The notes beneath the pieces are model-generated. The model saw only the letters and a program-made list of their open reading frames with translations. It was not told where the DNA came from and did no database searches. The translations under genes and the position numbers were made by a program. From positions 1 to 64,000 of IMG/VR virus record IMGVR_UViG_3300048546_000154: 64,000 nucleotides of DNA; one strand, given 5' to 3'. Of this stretch, positions 32,057 to 40,260 are shown piece after piece (the first letter of the stretch is position 1; each line of letters begins with the position of its first letter). Origin of the DNA: a virus.

Positions 32057-32125
32057 TAACATATATTATTATACATACAAATATACAACAATACAAATAC
32101 GAAATACATACAAGGAGAATAAACT
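32057..32125 (+). promoter_or_regulatory. unstructured leader of gp32, candidate autoregulatory site
   Basis: The 69 bases before gp32 are nearly free of G and contain repeated ATACAAAT/ATACAACAATAC units (about 32071-32112) leading into AAGGAG. In T4, gp32 represses its own translation by coating an unstructured A/U-rich leader. This leader has the right composition; a pseudoknot nucleation site is not evident. Confidence 0.45.
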
Positions 32126-33028
32126 ATGGATTTTGAAAATCTAAAAAATAGTCAAAGTAATTTTGACAAATTGACGAAACAAATAGAAGCAAACCTCAAT
32201 CCTGAGGACAATGCTAAAACTAAAAACAAATACCAAGACGACAGATTGTGGAAACCTGAACTAGATAAAACTGGTAATGGTTATGCTGTGTTAAGATTTT
32301 TACCAGCACCTCAAAAAGAAGAAATGCCGTGGGCAAGAGTATGGTCTCACGCTTTTCAAGGACCTGGCGGATGGTATATTGAAAACTCTCTAACTACATT
32401 AGGTCAGAAAGACCCTGTGTCAGAAGAGAATACTATATTATGGAACACAGGTGTAGATAGTGATAAAGAAATTGCTCGTAAGAGAAAAAGAAAATTATCA
32501 TACTACTCAAACATCTATGTTGTGAGTGATCCTAAGCATCCTGAAAACGAAGGCAAAGTTTTCTTATTTAAATTCGGTAAAAAGATTTTTGATAAGATTA
32601 CAGAAGCAATGCAGCCAGCGTTTGAAGATGAAAAACCAATTAACCCATTTGATTTCTGGACAGGTGCAAACTTTAAACTGAAAATCAGAAAAGTTGATGG
32701 TTTCTGGAATTACGATAAATCTGAATTTGAGGCTGTTAGTCCAATTACTACAGATGATGAAGTCATCAAAGGTATCTGGAATAAACAATATCCTCTTAAA
32801 CCATTCCTAGAAGCAGCAAATTTTAAATCTTATGATGAACTTAAAGAGAAGTTTAATCGTGTGGTTGCTGGTTCAAAGAATACCGAGACTGCTAGTGAGA
32901 TAGACCTCCCACCTACTACTAGTAGAGCACCTGCAACAGCAGCTGCTTCGGTTCAAAGTAATGAGGCGTCTAGCGTTGAAGATGATGATACATTATCTTA
33001 CTTTTCAAAACTCGCTGAAGACGAATAA
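32126..33028 (+). CDS. 32: single-stranded DNA-binding protein gp32
   Basis: 300 residues. It coats single-stranded DNA in replication, repair and recombination. The core has LRFLPAP, WARVWSHAFQGPGGWYIENS, RKRKLSYYSNIYVV and GKVFLFKFGKKIFDKI, all conserved in T4-like gp32. The acidic C-terminal tail (VEDDDTLSYFSKLAEDE) is the protein-interaction part. There is no Cys in the whole protein, so the T4 zinc site is absent. Strong AAGGAG; a terminator follows. Confidence 0.93.
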   Translation: MDFENLKNSQSNFDKLTKQIEANLNPEDNAKTKNKYQDDRLWKPELDKTGNGYAVLRFLPAPQKEEMPWARVWSHAFQGPGGWYIENSLTTLGQKDPVSEENTILWNTGVDSDKEIARKRKRKLSYYSNIYVVSDPKHPENEGKVFLFKFGKKIFDKITEAMQPAFEDEKPINPFDFWTGANFKLKIRKVDGFWNYDKSEFEAVSPITTDDEVIKGIWNKQYPLKPFLEAANFKSYDELKEKFNRVVAGSKNTETASEIDLPPTTSRAPATAAASVQSNEASSVEDDDTLSYFSKLAEDE

Positions 33029-33060
33029 TCTCTCTCTTTCCACATTACTTTAATGGCATT

Positions 33061-33087
33061 GGGGTCCTTTCTGGACCCCTTTGTTCT
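33061..33087 (+). terminator. Rho-independent terminator after gp32
   Basis: GGGGTCC (33061-33067), loop TTTCT, GGACCCC (33073-33079), then TTTGTTCTT. A strong hairpin that separates the early block from the late block. Confidence 0.85.
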
Positions 33088-33095
33088 TATAAATA
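33088..33095 (+). promoter_or_regulatory. late promoter TATAAATA
   Basis: Exact TATAAATA just after the gp32 terminator, 60 bases upstream of the gene at 33156. It opens the long late block. Confidence 0.75.
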
Positions 33096-33155
33096 CTTCT
33101 AAACAAACCACTACATTATTCTACATCACATATTGAATTGCATTAAAAGGAACTT

Positions 33156-33470
33156 ATGCAATTAACAGATTTACTCAAAAAGAACATAGTAATGATACCA
33201 GTCGTTGCCTCAATATTAGTTGGGTCATTTACAGGTATCAAATATGTAATTAATCTTACAGATACTATAAACGCAAATTCATCAGCATTAACTAACTTAC
33301 AAAGAGACTTAAAAGTTGTTAAGGACTCAAATACAGATTTAAAACAGCGTCTATCCAGAGCAGAAGGTACTTGGGAGATGGCAGAAAATCTATATAGAGA
33401 ACTAGCAGAAAAAGTTAGAGACCAGGCGTGGGACATCAAAGACCTTAACCGTGATGTGAACGGTAACTAA
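33156..33470 (+). CDS. membrane-anchored coiled-coil protein
   Basis: 104 residues with an N-terminal transmembrane helix (about 11-33) and a long coiled coil. AAAAGGAAC upstream and a late promoter. It follows the same one-span plus coiled-coil layout as genes at 7861 and 37125. Function unknown. Confidence 0.6.
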   Translation: MQLTDLLKKNIVMIPVVASILVGSFTGIKYVINLTDTINANSSALTNLQRDLKVVKDSNTDLKQRLSRAEGTWEMAENLYRELAEKVRDQAWDIKDLNRDVNGN

Positions 33471-33471
33471 T

Positions 33472-34041
33472 ATGGAAGTGCTGAGGATGGACTTACGGTT
33501 CACTTTTTTACTTCTTGCCCTATTAACGCTTATGGCTGTGTTTATGAAACCAGCACAAGCAAGAAATGAATACCTAAACTCTTATTCTAATAGTTGTAGA
33601 TACGGCGATGTGGATGTTCGTATAGAAACAGATAGAGGTGATACTGATTACATTTATGGCGATAGTGATTATGAACAAGAAAATAATAGATTATCATTAA
33701 CCTTTCGTAAGTATCTCGGTGTATCTAAAAAGATGTGTGATGAACAAAACAAAATATTATTAGAGAATGAAAATTTAAGACAAGAACTAGAAATGCTTAA
33801 AGTTTGTCAAAGATATGCAGACAGACCTCTACCACCACAATTTGCAACGGTAGAAAAACATTGTAAAGGTTTAAGAGCACGACCTGAAAGAACAAAATCA
33901 GATAAAACTATGTGGGATGAAATGAAGAAAGATTACCTTGAAGATAATCCAGACGCTAACATCTACAATGGCAAAAAATCTACACTTAAAATGCCACCAG
34001 AAGATTTTATATTACCGATACCTAAACCAAAAAGCGATTAA
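33472..34041 (+). CDS. secreted protein with coiled-coil middle
   Basis: 189 residues with a signal peptide (ending about residue 30, KPAQARN). The mature part has Asp/Tyr-rich repeats (DRGDTDYIYGDSDYEQ), a short coiled coil and four Cys. A second ATG at 33487 has GGAAG at a better distance and may be the true start; both keep the signal. Late, envelope-directed; not recognised. Confidence 0.55.
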   Translation: MEVLRMDLRFTFLLLALLTLMAVFMKPAQARNEYLNSYSNSCRYGDVDVRIETDRGDTDYIYGDSDYEQENNRLSLTFRKYLGVSKKMCDEQNKILLENENLRQELEMLKVCQRYADRPLPPQFATVEKHCKGLRARPERTKSDKTMWDEMKKDYLEDNPDANIYNGKKSTLKMPPEDFILPIPKPKSD

Positions 34042-34048
34042 CAAATCG

Positions 34049-34056
34049 TATAAATA
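34049..34056 (+). promoter_or_regulatory. late promoter TATAAATA
   Basis: Exact TATAAATA only nine bases before the ATG at 34065. The predicted +1 would then lie at about the ATG, so this transcript may be leaderless, or may serve the genes further on. Confidence 0.6.
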
Positions 34057-34064
34057 TAGATGTT

Positions 34065-34616
34065 ATGGCAATATCTATATTAGACCCATTAGTACAAAAA
34101 CAAGGCAACACCCGAAAATCCGGTGCGTGGTATCGTAAGGCTGTCGGCAGTATAGCTGACAAAACACAGGCAAGAGCATTAATGAGAGCAGGTAACTTAA
34201 TCAGTAGACCTTCTCAAGGACGATTAAATCTATTTTTTTATGACCCGAAATTTAAGAAAACACTACCTTATTACGACACATTCCCTTTAGTATTACCATT
34301 AGAACCAATCCCAGGAGGATTTATTGGAATGAATTTCCATTACTTACCACCTGCAATGAGATTTACCTTACTAGCAAGAATGGATAAATTTCTGTCTGGC
34401 GATATGATAAGACCTAATACGAAATACCAAGTATCTTATGATAGTGTGAAGAATATACCTATGGTTAAACCAACTCTTCATAAATATCTTTATAGTAATG
34501 TGAGAAGTCAGTTTTTGCGTATCAATGCGTCTGAAGCTGCGGTTGCAGTATACTTGCCAGTACAACAATTTAGAAAACAACCAGCGACTACCGTTTGGCG
34601 TAGAAGCACAAGATAA
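34065..34616 (+). CDS. gp2-like DNA end protector family protein
   Basis: 183 residues. FYDPKFKKTLPYYDTFPLVLPLE and GGFIGMNFHYLPP form the pattern annotated in T4-like cyanophages as DNA end protector (gp2). If correct, it binds the ends of packaged DNA and completes the head. The assignment is by recalled motif; the family name in cyanophages is itself only weakly tied to T4 gp2. Head-completion gp4 lies 6 kb downstream. Confidence 0.65.
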   Translation: MAISILDPLVQKQGNTRKSGAWYRKAVGSIADKTQARALMRAGNLISRPSQGRLNLFFYDPKFKKTLPYYDTFPLVLPLEPIPGGFIGMNFHYLPPAMRFTLLARMDKFLSGDMIRPNTKYQVSYDSVKNIPMVKPTLHKYLYSNVRSQFLRINASEAAVAVYLPVQQFRKQPATTVWRRSTR

Positions 34617-34653
34617 CAGAGGACTTTTATGATGAGTAAGAGTAATAAGGTAA

Positions 34654-34806
34654 ATGGCAAGAAGAAGTTTATGGCGAGTTGCAATCGTCAAATTAAGAAT
34701 GTGGTATTGTGATATAAGAGGACATCACGGACACAAATGGAATTATGAACCAGGTGAACACTATTTAGGAATGAGAAGAAGTAGACATTGGAAAGATAAA
34801 CATTAA
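34654..34806 (+). CDS. small basic His-rich protein
   Basis: 50 residues, very basic (MARRSLWRVAIVKLRMWYCD start) with a GHHGHKW segment. AATAAGG lies before the ATG. Another frame (34629-34712) overlaps, but this one is longer and fills the space up to IscU. Possibly a DNA- or metal-binding small protein; not recognised. Confidence 0.45.
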   Translation: MARRSLWRVAIVKLRMWYCDIRGHHGHKWNYEPGEHYLGMRRSRHWKDKH

Positions 34807-34820
34807 ATCAGGAGTAGATT

Positions 34821-35198
34821 ATGGCTTATTCAGATAAAGTAATTGACCATTACGAAAACCCTCGTAATGTAGGCACGATGGACAAAGATAGTCCTAATGT
34901 TGGTACAGGTCTAGTAGGGGCACCTGCTTGTGGTGATGTTATGAAGTTGCAGATTGAAGTTAAAGATAATACTATTACAGACGCTTGTTTTAAAACATTT
35001 GGTTGTGGTAGTGCAATTGCCTCATCATCATTGTTAACAGAATGGGTAAAAGGTAGAACTTTAGATAGTGCAGTAGAGATTAAGAATACAGACATTGCTG
35101 AAGAACTTGCGTTACCACCAGTTAAGATACATTGTAGTGTGTTGGCTGAAGACGCAATAAAGGCAGCGATAGAAAATTATAAAAGTAAGGATAACTAA
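34821..35198 (+). CDS. iscU: iron-sulfur cluster scaffold IscU
   Basis: 125 residues, close to bacterial IscU over the full length (MAYSDKVIDHYENPRNVG start). All key residues are present: Cys37, Asp39, Cys62, His104 and Cys105, and the LPPVK motif (98-102) recognised by the HscA chaperone. It assembles [2Fe-2S] clusters from sulfur supplied by a cysteine desulfurase, here presumably the host IscS. AGGAG upstream; its stop overlaps the baseplate gene gp54 (TAATG), so both are late. Confidence 0.95.
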   Translation: MAYSDKVIDHYENPRNVGTMDKDSPNVGTGLVGAPACGDVMKLQIEVKDNTITDACFKTFGCGSAIASSSLLTEWVKGRTLDSAVEIKNTDIAEELALPPVKIHCSVLAEDAIKAAIENYKSKDN

Positions 35199-36157
35199 TG
35201 GCAATATTACGAGGCGGTAAAAGAATAGGTGGTATGGATATCAGAATTGGTATTCCTAGAGACCGTTCTATGGATAATATCAACCGAGACCCAAGGTTCA
35301 GAGCAAAAGCAGGTGCAAATCCTGAAACTACAATGGGTAGATTTCAATCCTATGTAAATGAATCAGAAGGTTTTGCTCGTAAGGCTAGATACTATGTTGT
35401 CTTTGAACTACCAACAGGTGGTAAGATGGCAGGTGGTTTTGATTTTGGTGGTGCAGTACCTGGTGGTGATGGTATGGTACACGGTAGTGAAATAAGAAGA
35501 TACGCTAATGAAGCAAACTTACAAAGAAGAGTACAAGCGTTTGTATCAGAAGTGAATATGCCTGCTAGAACAATGAAGACTAAATCAGTAAAACACAATG
35601 GTCCACCAAGACACATTGTTTATGATTATGAAATGGCTGATGTATCAATGACATTTTACACAGACAAATATATGAGAGAAAGAATATTTTTTGAATTGTG
35701 GCAAAAGACTGCCTTTTCAAATATAACTCACAACTATGCGTACTATGATGAGTATGTAGCACCAATTAATATATTACAATTAGGTTCTGACCCAGGAGCA
35801 CAAGAACGAGACGGTGCAACATATGGTGTTAGATTGTGGGAAGCATATCCAGTTTCAGTAGGTGATGTATCGTATGCTGCCGGTTCAAATGAAGTACAGA
35901 CATTTACGGTACAATTTAAATATAGATACTGGTTAAACTTTGCAATAGACCAACAAAACAAATTTCAGATTGGTCAATCGCAATTTAATAATCCTATCGT
36001 TAAAGAAGGCGATAGTGGATTTTTAAGTAAATTACCACCTGAATTGAGAAGAGCAGGTGAAGGTGTACTGAATAACTTGAAGAGGTCGTTTCCAATCGGT
36101 AAGATTACTGGTGGAAGAGTTATGCCTCCGTTTAAATTCGGACCCCTAAATATATAA
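35198..36157 (+). CDS. 54: baseplate tail-tube initiator gp54
   Basis: 319 residues. The protein has the tail-tube-like pattern MPARTMKTK ... YEMADVSMTFYTD ... WEAYPVSVGDVSY ... VQFKYRYW, as in T4-like gp54, which sits on the baseplate hub and starts tail-tube polymerisation. gp48 (40737) has the related role of cap. The N-terminal 45 residues are basic and Arg-rich. It overlaps IscU by one base. gp48/gp54 swap is the main alternative. Confidence 0.72.
   Translation: MAILRGGKRIGGMDIRIGIPRDRSMDNINRDPRFRAKAGANPETTMGRFQSYVNESEGFARKARYYVVFELPTGGKMAGGFDFGGAVPGGDGMVHGSEIRRYANEANLQRRVQAFVSEVNMPARTMKTKSVKHNGPPRHIVYDYEMADVSMTFYTDKYMRERIFFELWQKTAFSNITHNYAYYDEYVAPINILQLGSDPGAQERDGATYGVRLWEAYPVSVGDVSYAAGSNEVQTFTVQFKYRYWLNFAIDQQNKFQIGQSQFNNPIVKEGDSGFLSKLPPELRRAGEGVLNNLKRSFPIGKITGGRVMPPFKFGPLNI
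36145..36152 (+). promoter_or_regulatory. possible late promoter variant CCTAAATA
   Basis: CTAAATA is a late-promoter form known in T4-like cyanophages. Here it overlaps the last codons of gp54, 33 bases before gp26, with AAGGAG in between. Weaker support than the TATAAATA sites. Confidence 0.4.
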
Positions 36158-36185
36158 TAGTAAATAATAAGGAGATGATAACAAT

Positions 36186-36920
36186 ATGGCTTTACCAAAA
36201 ATTGAAGTCCCAACATATAAGTTAACTCTACCAAGTGAAGACACGGTAGTAGAGTTTAGACCATTTCTGGTCAAAGAAGAGAAGATATTAATGCTAGCGA
36301 TGGAAGAGAAGAATGACGCTCAAATGAAAGCCGCCGTTAGAGATTTAATTAACTCTTGTACTTTCGGAAAATTAGAAGTAACCAAACTACCACTATTTGA
36401 CATAGAATATTTGTTTTTAAATATTCGTGCAAAGTCAGTAGGTGAGATTGCGTCTTTTAAAGTTTTCTGTCCAGAAGATAAGGTTACACTTATACCTGTT
36501 GATGTAGACTTAACAAAGGTTGAGGTACAGGTTGATGACGAACACACAAATAAGATAGTATTAGACGAAGAAAGAAATCTTGGTATTAGTATGAACTATC
36601 CTAACATTGACACTATTCCATTGGGCGTAGATGAAGATATGAATACAGAAGCAATTTTTAAAACAATTGTTGAATGTATTGACTACATCTATGAGGGGGA
36701 ACAAGTGCATAAAGCGAAAGATAGTACAAAGGCTGAACTAATTGATTTTTTCAATAATTTAAATACCAATCAATTTAAACTAATCAGAAAATTCTTTGAC
36801 ACAATGCCGAAGTTAAGGCACGAAGTCAAGGTTATAAATCCTAAAACAAAGAAAGAGAGTGTGGTTACACTCCAAGGACTATCTGATTTTTTCGTATCTG
36901 CCTCTCCCACAACAACCTAG
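36186..36920 (+). CDS. 26: gp26 baseplate hub / tail assembly protein
   Basis: 244 residues. FRPFLVKEEKILMLAMEEK and the later FDIEYLFLNIRAKSVGE match the T4-type gp26 family of myoviruses. In T4 it is needed to build the baseplate hub and is now thought of as an assembly chaperone. Near the end the gene carries TTTTTTC, and an overlapping -1 frame continues to 37096. This suggests a short form (244) and a frameshifted long form (about 303 residues). Confidence 0.85.
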   Translation: MALPKIEVPTYKLTLPSEDTVVEFRPFLVKEEKILMLAMEEKNDAQMKAAVRDLINSCTFGKLEVTKLPLFDIEYLFLNIRAKSVGEIASFKVFCPEDKVTLIPVDVDLTKVEVQVDDEHTNKIVLDEERNLGISMNYPNIDTIPLGVDEDMNTEAIFKTIVECIDYIYEGEQVHKAKDSTKAELIDFFNNLNTNQFKLIRKFFDTMPKLRHEVKVINPKTKKESVVTLQGLSDFFVSASPTTT

Positions 36921-37096
36921 AGGCGTACTTTGAGACTAACTTTGCATTAATGCAACATCATAAGTATAGTCTAACAGAATTGGATTCTCTATTTCCTTGG
37001 GAAAAAGAGGTTTATGTTTCTTTACTGGTTAAACACATTAAAGAAGAAAAAGAAAAAGCAAGAAGAGATAATATGGGCAAACCTGGTACTAAATAA
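36893..37096 (+). CDS. -1 frame extension of gp26 (programmed frameshift product)
   Basis: Slip site T-TTT-TTC at 36887-36893, in the correct phase of gp26. The -1 frame has a TGA at 36884-36886 immediately before it and no ATG until far inside, so it cannot be started independently in full. After the slip it encodes 67 residues including LMQHHKYSLTELDSLFPWEK, a conserved segment found after gp26 in T4-like phages (recalled, sometimes called gp51-like). The layout equals the G/GT tail chaperones of lambda. Confidence 0.75.
   Translation, partial: RICLSHNNLEAYFETNFALMQHHKYSLTELDSLFPWEKEVYVSLLVKHIKEEKEKARRDNMGKPGTK
37088..37095 (+). promoter_or_regulatory. possible late promoter variant ACTAAATA
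   Basis: CTAAATA type motif across the stop of the gp26 extension, 29 bases before the gene at 37125, with AAAAGGA between. Chance cannot be ruled out. Confidence 0.35.
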
Positions 37097-37124
37097 TAGC
37101 AGGTGAGTTATAACAAAAGGATTT

Positions 37125-37586
37125 ATGAGCAAAGATGAATTAAGAGTATCAGATAATACTGCTATCAGTATGCCTATGAGGAACTTGTTAGCTATAATAG
37201 CAGCAGTTTCAGTTGGTGTTTGGGCATACTTTGGAGTATTAGAAAGATTAAATCGTATAGAAACTAACGAAGAGTTATTAAGAAAAGACCTTGAAGGAAG
37301 TACATTACGAATAGAGACAGAATTAAATAAGAATAGTGAGTTTAGAATTAAGTGGCCAAGAGGTGAATTAGGTTCACCACCTGCTGATTCCGAACAATAT
37401 ATGCTTATTGAACACATTGCTGGACAATTAGATGAACTAGATGAGAGAATGAATAAAATGTTGAACAATGGTGTTAATATAACAAGACTACAAGAGGATG
37501 TAAAAATCCTTAGAGAAGATGTAGAAAAATTAAAAGATAGTAATAGAAGTATTATCTATCAAAATGGAAACGGTAAGAAGGAATAA
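37125..37586 (+). CDS. membrane-anchored coiled-coil protein, conserved in marine T4-like phages
   Basis: 153 residues: a transmembrane helix (about 20-38), a coiled coil, the conserved segment IKWPRGELGSPPADSEQYML, and a second coiled coil. I recall this WPRGE-PADSEQY motif from cyanophage virion-region proteins. Start-stop overlap with the next gene (TAATG). Function unknown. Confidence 0.65.
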   Translation: MSKDELRVSDNTAISMPMRNLLAIIAAVSVGVWAYFGVLERLNRIETNEELLRKDLEGSTLRIETELNKNSEFRIKWPRGELGSPPADSEQYMLIEHIAGQLDELDERMNKMLNNGVNITRLQEDVKILREDVEKLKDSNRSIIYQNGNGKKE

Positions 37587-37891
37587 TGAAAAACATTTTA
37601 GCAATAATATTTGTTGTCTTACTTGTACCTAGTGTGTATGCAGCCAAGTTATATACTGGCGGTGAGAAATACGAACAAGATAAAGTTGTTGCGTTAACAC
37701 TTACTCTAAACGGTAAGTTAATAGAATGGGTTTACAAAGAAAATATAGGTCAATGCTTAAAATCTAAAAGAGTAGCGGCTAGAGAAGTAGGTGGCGAAAG
37801 AGTTATATTTGAATGTAGACTAGTAAAAGCATTATTACAAGAAGATAAACAAGCAAAATACGGAATAAGATTACTTAAAATTTTAGACTAA
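37586..37891 (+). CDS. secreted protein, related to the next gene
   Basis: 101 residues with a signal peptide (about 1-20, ending VYAAK). The mature part has IGQCLKSKRVAAREV and FECRLVKA, a spacing of two Cys that recurs in the next gene, so the two may be paralogues. Late, exported, not recognised. Confidence 0.6.
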   Translation: MKNILAIIFVVLLVPSVYAAKLYTGGEKYEQDKVVALTLTLNGKLIEWVYKENIGQCLKSKRVAAREVGGERVIFECRLVKALLQEDKQAKYGIRLLKILD

Positions 37892-37898
37892 AGGATTT

Positions 37899-38354
37899 AT
37901 GAACAAACTATTAACAATAGCATTTTTATTTTTGATGATGTACGCCCCAGCATATGCTGATTGCACAGGTTGTGGTGATGACGGACACCAAGTTTGTCCT
38001 ATTGAAAAGAAACATACACATATTACGGTGATGACAGAAGAACATAAAACTTCATCATCAACTCCTGAAGAAGGTGTCGTATTCGCAGTATGTATTTTTG
38101 AAATAGATGAAGCTACAGGTGAAAGAAAACTAATTGACCACAGAGCAAGTGATAATTTAATGGACTGCTTGAAGAATAAAAGACAAGCAGAAAAAGATTA
38201 TAGAGAGAAAAAAGACAAATCAGGTGGTGTATTTAATATGACTTGCGATAAAGTTAACGCAAAAGTAGAAGTACAAACAGACGGCTCTTGGAAGATATTA
38301 GAGATTACAGGCAGACACGAACAAGCATATATTAGAAAAAAAGTTTACGAATAA
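37899..38354 (+). CDS. secreted Cys-rich protein
   Basis: 151 residues with a signal peptide (about 1-20, ending AYADC). The mature part opens CTGCGDDGHQVCP, a Cys/His cluster that could bind metal or form disulfides, and later has LMDCLKNKRQAEKDY and MTCDKVNAKVE, like the preceding gene. Late and exported. Function unknown. Confidence 0.6.
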   Translation: MNKLLTIAFLFLMMYAPAYADCTGCGDDGHQVCPIEKKHTHITVMTEEHKTSSSTPEEGVVFAVCIFEIDEATGERKLIDHRASDNLMDCLKNKRQAEKDYREKKDKSGGVFNMTCDKVNAKVEVQTDGSWKILEITGRHEQAYIRKKVYE

Positions 38355-38369
38355 TCGTAGGAGTTAAAA

Positions 38370-38693
38370 ATGGCTGAAGAGATAAAAAAAGAAGTTAAGG
38401 TTGCAGAACCTAAACAGAAAATACAAGTTGATTTAGAAGTAGATACTTCAATCAAAGACCTAGGTATTAATCCATATGCAAAGATAATTCATATGGCAAG
38501 AGCAGTTGACGCTTGGAGAATATTTCCAAGATTGTTTTTGACCGTTTATATTGTTTTATTATACAAATGTGTAATTTGGTATATGGACTTACAGGCACCT
38601 ACTATGGAACAAAGTGGGTTAATCAGTATCGTTGTTGGTGCTGGTGCAGCTTGGTTTGGTCTATATACTGGTTCAAGTAAAAATAAGAAATAG
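38370..38693 (+). CDS. two-span membrane protein, holin candidate
   Basis: 107 residues: a charged N-terminal 45 residues, then two hydrophobic helices (about 52-72, RLFLTVYIVLLYKCVIWY; about 83-101, LISIVVGAGAAWFGLY) and a basic end. I recall a conserved family in T4-like marine phages with this layout. Size and topology allow a holin role, but there is no direct evidence; no other holin is obvious here. Confidence 0.55.
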   Translation: MAEEIKKEVKVAEPKQKIQVDLEVDTSIKDLGINPYAKIIHMARAVDAWRIFPRLFLTVYIVLLYKCVIWYMDLQAPTMEQSGLISIVVGAGAAWFGLYTGSSKNKK

Positions 38694-38703
38694 GAAATAA
38701 GAA

Positions 38704-40260
38704 ATGGCTGCCACTACACTTTCAAACGCTACACAAGACGAACTACTTTCCATATTCAAAGTAATATCAAAGAAGTCTATCCAATCAGTTGATGGACTAG
38801 TTAAGTCAACTCAGCCTAAATTAAACAAACTTGTTGCAGAAACTATTGACGCATTTAGAGATACACCTAGAAGTGTAAATGATGTGATGAATAAACTTGT
38901 TAATAGAATGGGTGAATTAAACTATTCTGTTGAAGACTTGACAAGAGGTATGGAAAAGGCAGACATATCAGAAGATATGAAATCTCTACAAGACGCATTG
39001 CGTAATAGAGAACAGATGATTGTTGTTGCAGAAAAAGAAGCAAGTGAATTAAGAAAACAAGGTGTAGCAGTACAAGTAAAGATGACCGAAGATGGTGCAA
39101 AGGCAGTTGTACTATCAACAAAACAATTGCAGATGGAACAAGAAAAACTTGTACAATCTGAAAAGAGAATAGTATCAAACGAACAAGAACTATTAAAGAA
39201 AACAAAGAATTTACACAAACTAGATGAAACTAGTAGACAAAAAGAAGAAACGCTTATCAAAGAGAAGTCAGTACTACTAACAAAAGAACGAGAAGATTTA
39301 GACGCAAAAAGAGAAGCACTTGGTGGCGATACTTCTGATAACTTTGGTGGTCAAGGTGGTGATATGATAGACCCACGAGGTATGTTTGCTGGTATATCTG
39401 ATACCTTTATGGGTATCAAAGATAGTATTACAGGACCATTTGTAGAACTTGGCGATATGGCAAAAAGAATGGGTACTTCATTTATGAACTTCGGTAAAGC
39501 AATGAAGACACCAATCAAATCATTAAAACTATTTGGTGCAAGTCTTATGATTTCAGTTGTACCTATGTTGTTATGGGCACTTGGTATATTAGCATTGATT
39601 GCTGTAATTGCAATTGCAATATTTAAATTTCACGCAATCAAAGACGCTATCATAGACGCATATAACTATCTAGGAGATGTCTTTAGAAAGTTTGGTGAAT
39701 ACTTAATGGAGAAATGGAATGCGTTTGTAGGTTATATAGGTGGACTAAAAGATTCATTAATGGAGAAGTGGGATAACTTTACACAAGGTATATCTGATAT
39801 GGTTGATTATGTAAGTACTCTAGGAAGTAGAATATGGGATAGTATTAAAAGTGCATTTGGTAGTATCGGTGATTATATATCAGACATATTTAAAAGAATC
39901 TATAATGGTTTCGTAGATAAGTTTGGTAAGTATATAGGTATGGAAAAAGTTGCATTGTCAAGTGATAAGGCAACAATGACAGAACCTAAAAGTATAGAAG
40001 GTGAAGCACAAAAAGCAGAAATACCTGAAGAGAAAAAGAAATACTTTAGTGGCACAGATAAGGCAGACCAAACAGGTAATGCAAAAGCACTAAAAGAAGC
40101 AGGTGATACAAATACAGCAAACTCATCTAACAATGTTGGTATAACACAAGACAACAAACAAATTATAACCACAAACAATGCAGAATCACAATTTGTAGGT
40201 AGTGGTAATAGAAATCCAGACCCAGCGTCTAAATGGGAAAGACTAACAGCAACAACTTAA
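38704..40260 (+). CDS. tail tape measure / gp29-like hub protein
   Basis: 518 residues: an N-terminal helical domain, a long coiled coil (about 85-215), a strongly hydrophobic block (about 278-308, MISVVPMLLWALGILALI) and amphipathic helical repeats with Trp (EKWNAF, EKWDNF, SRIWDSI). Hydrophobic plus coiled-coil composition and position between gp26 and gp48 fit the T4 gp29/tape-measure slot. It sets tail length and passes into the host membrane. It is short, suggesting a short tail if this is the whole tape measure. Confidence 0.65.
   Translation: MAATTLSNATQDELLSIFKVISKKSIQSVDGLVKSTQPKLNKLVAETIDAFRDTPRSVNDVMNKLVNRMGELNYSVEDLTRGMEKADISEDMKSLQDALRNREQMIVVAEKEASELRKQGVAVQVKMTEDGAKAVVLSTKQLQMEQEKLVQSEKRIVSNEQELLKKTKNLHKLDETSRQKEETLIKEKSVLLTKEREDLDAKREALGGDTSDNFGGQGGDMIDPRGMFAGISDTFMGIKDSITGPFVELGDMAKRMGTSFMNFGKAMKTPIKSLKLFGASLMISVVPMLLWALGILALIAVIAIAIFKFHAIKDAIIDAYNYLGDVFRKFGEYLMEKWNAFVGYIGGLKDSLMEKWDNFTQGISDMVDYVSTLGSRIWDSIKSAFGSIGDYISDIFKRIYNGFVDKFGKYIGMEKVALSSDKATMTEPKSIEGEAQKAEIPEEKKKYFSGTDKADQTGNAKALKEAGDTNTANSSNNVGITQDNKQIITTNNAESQFVGSGNRNPDPASKWERLTATT

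Noticed and set aside
34629-34712. 28-codon frame before IscU
   Set aside because: The overlapping frame at 34654 is longer, fills the gap to IscU, and has a better product.
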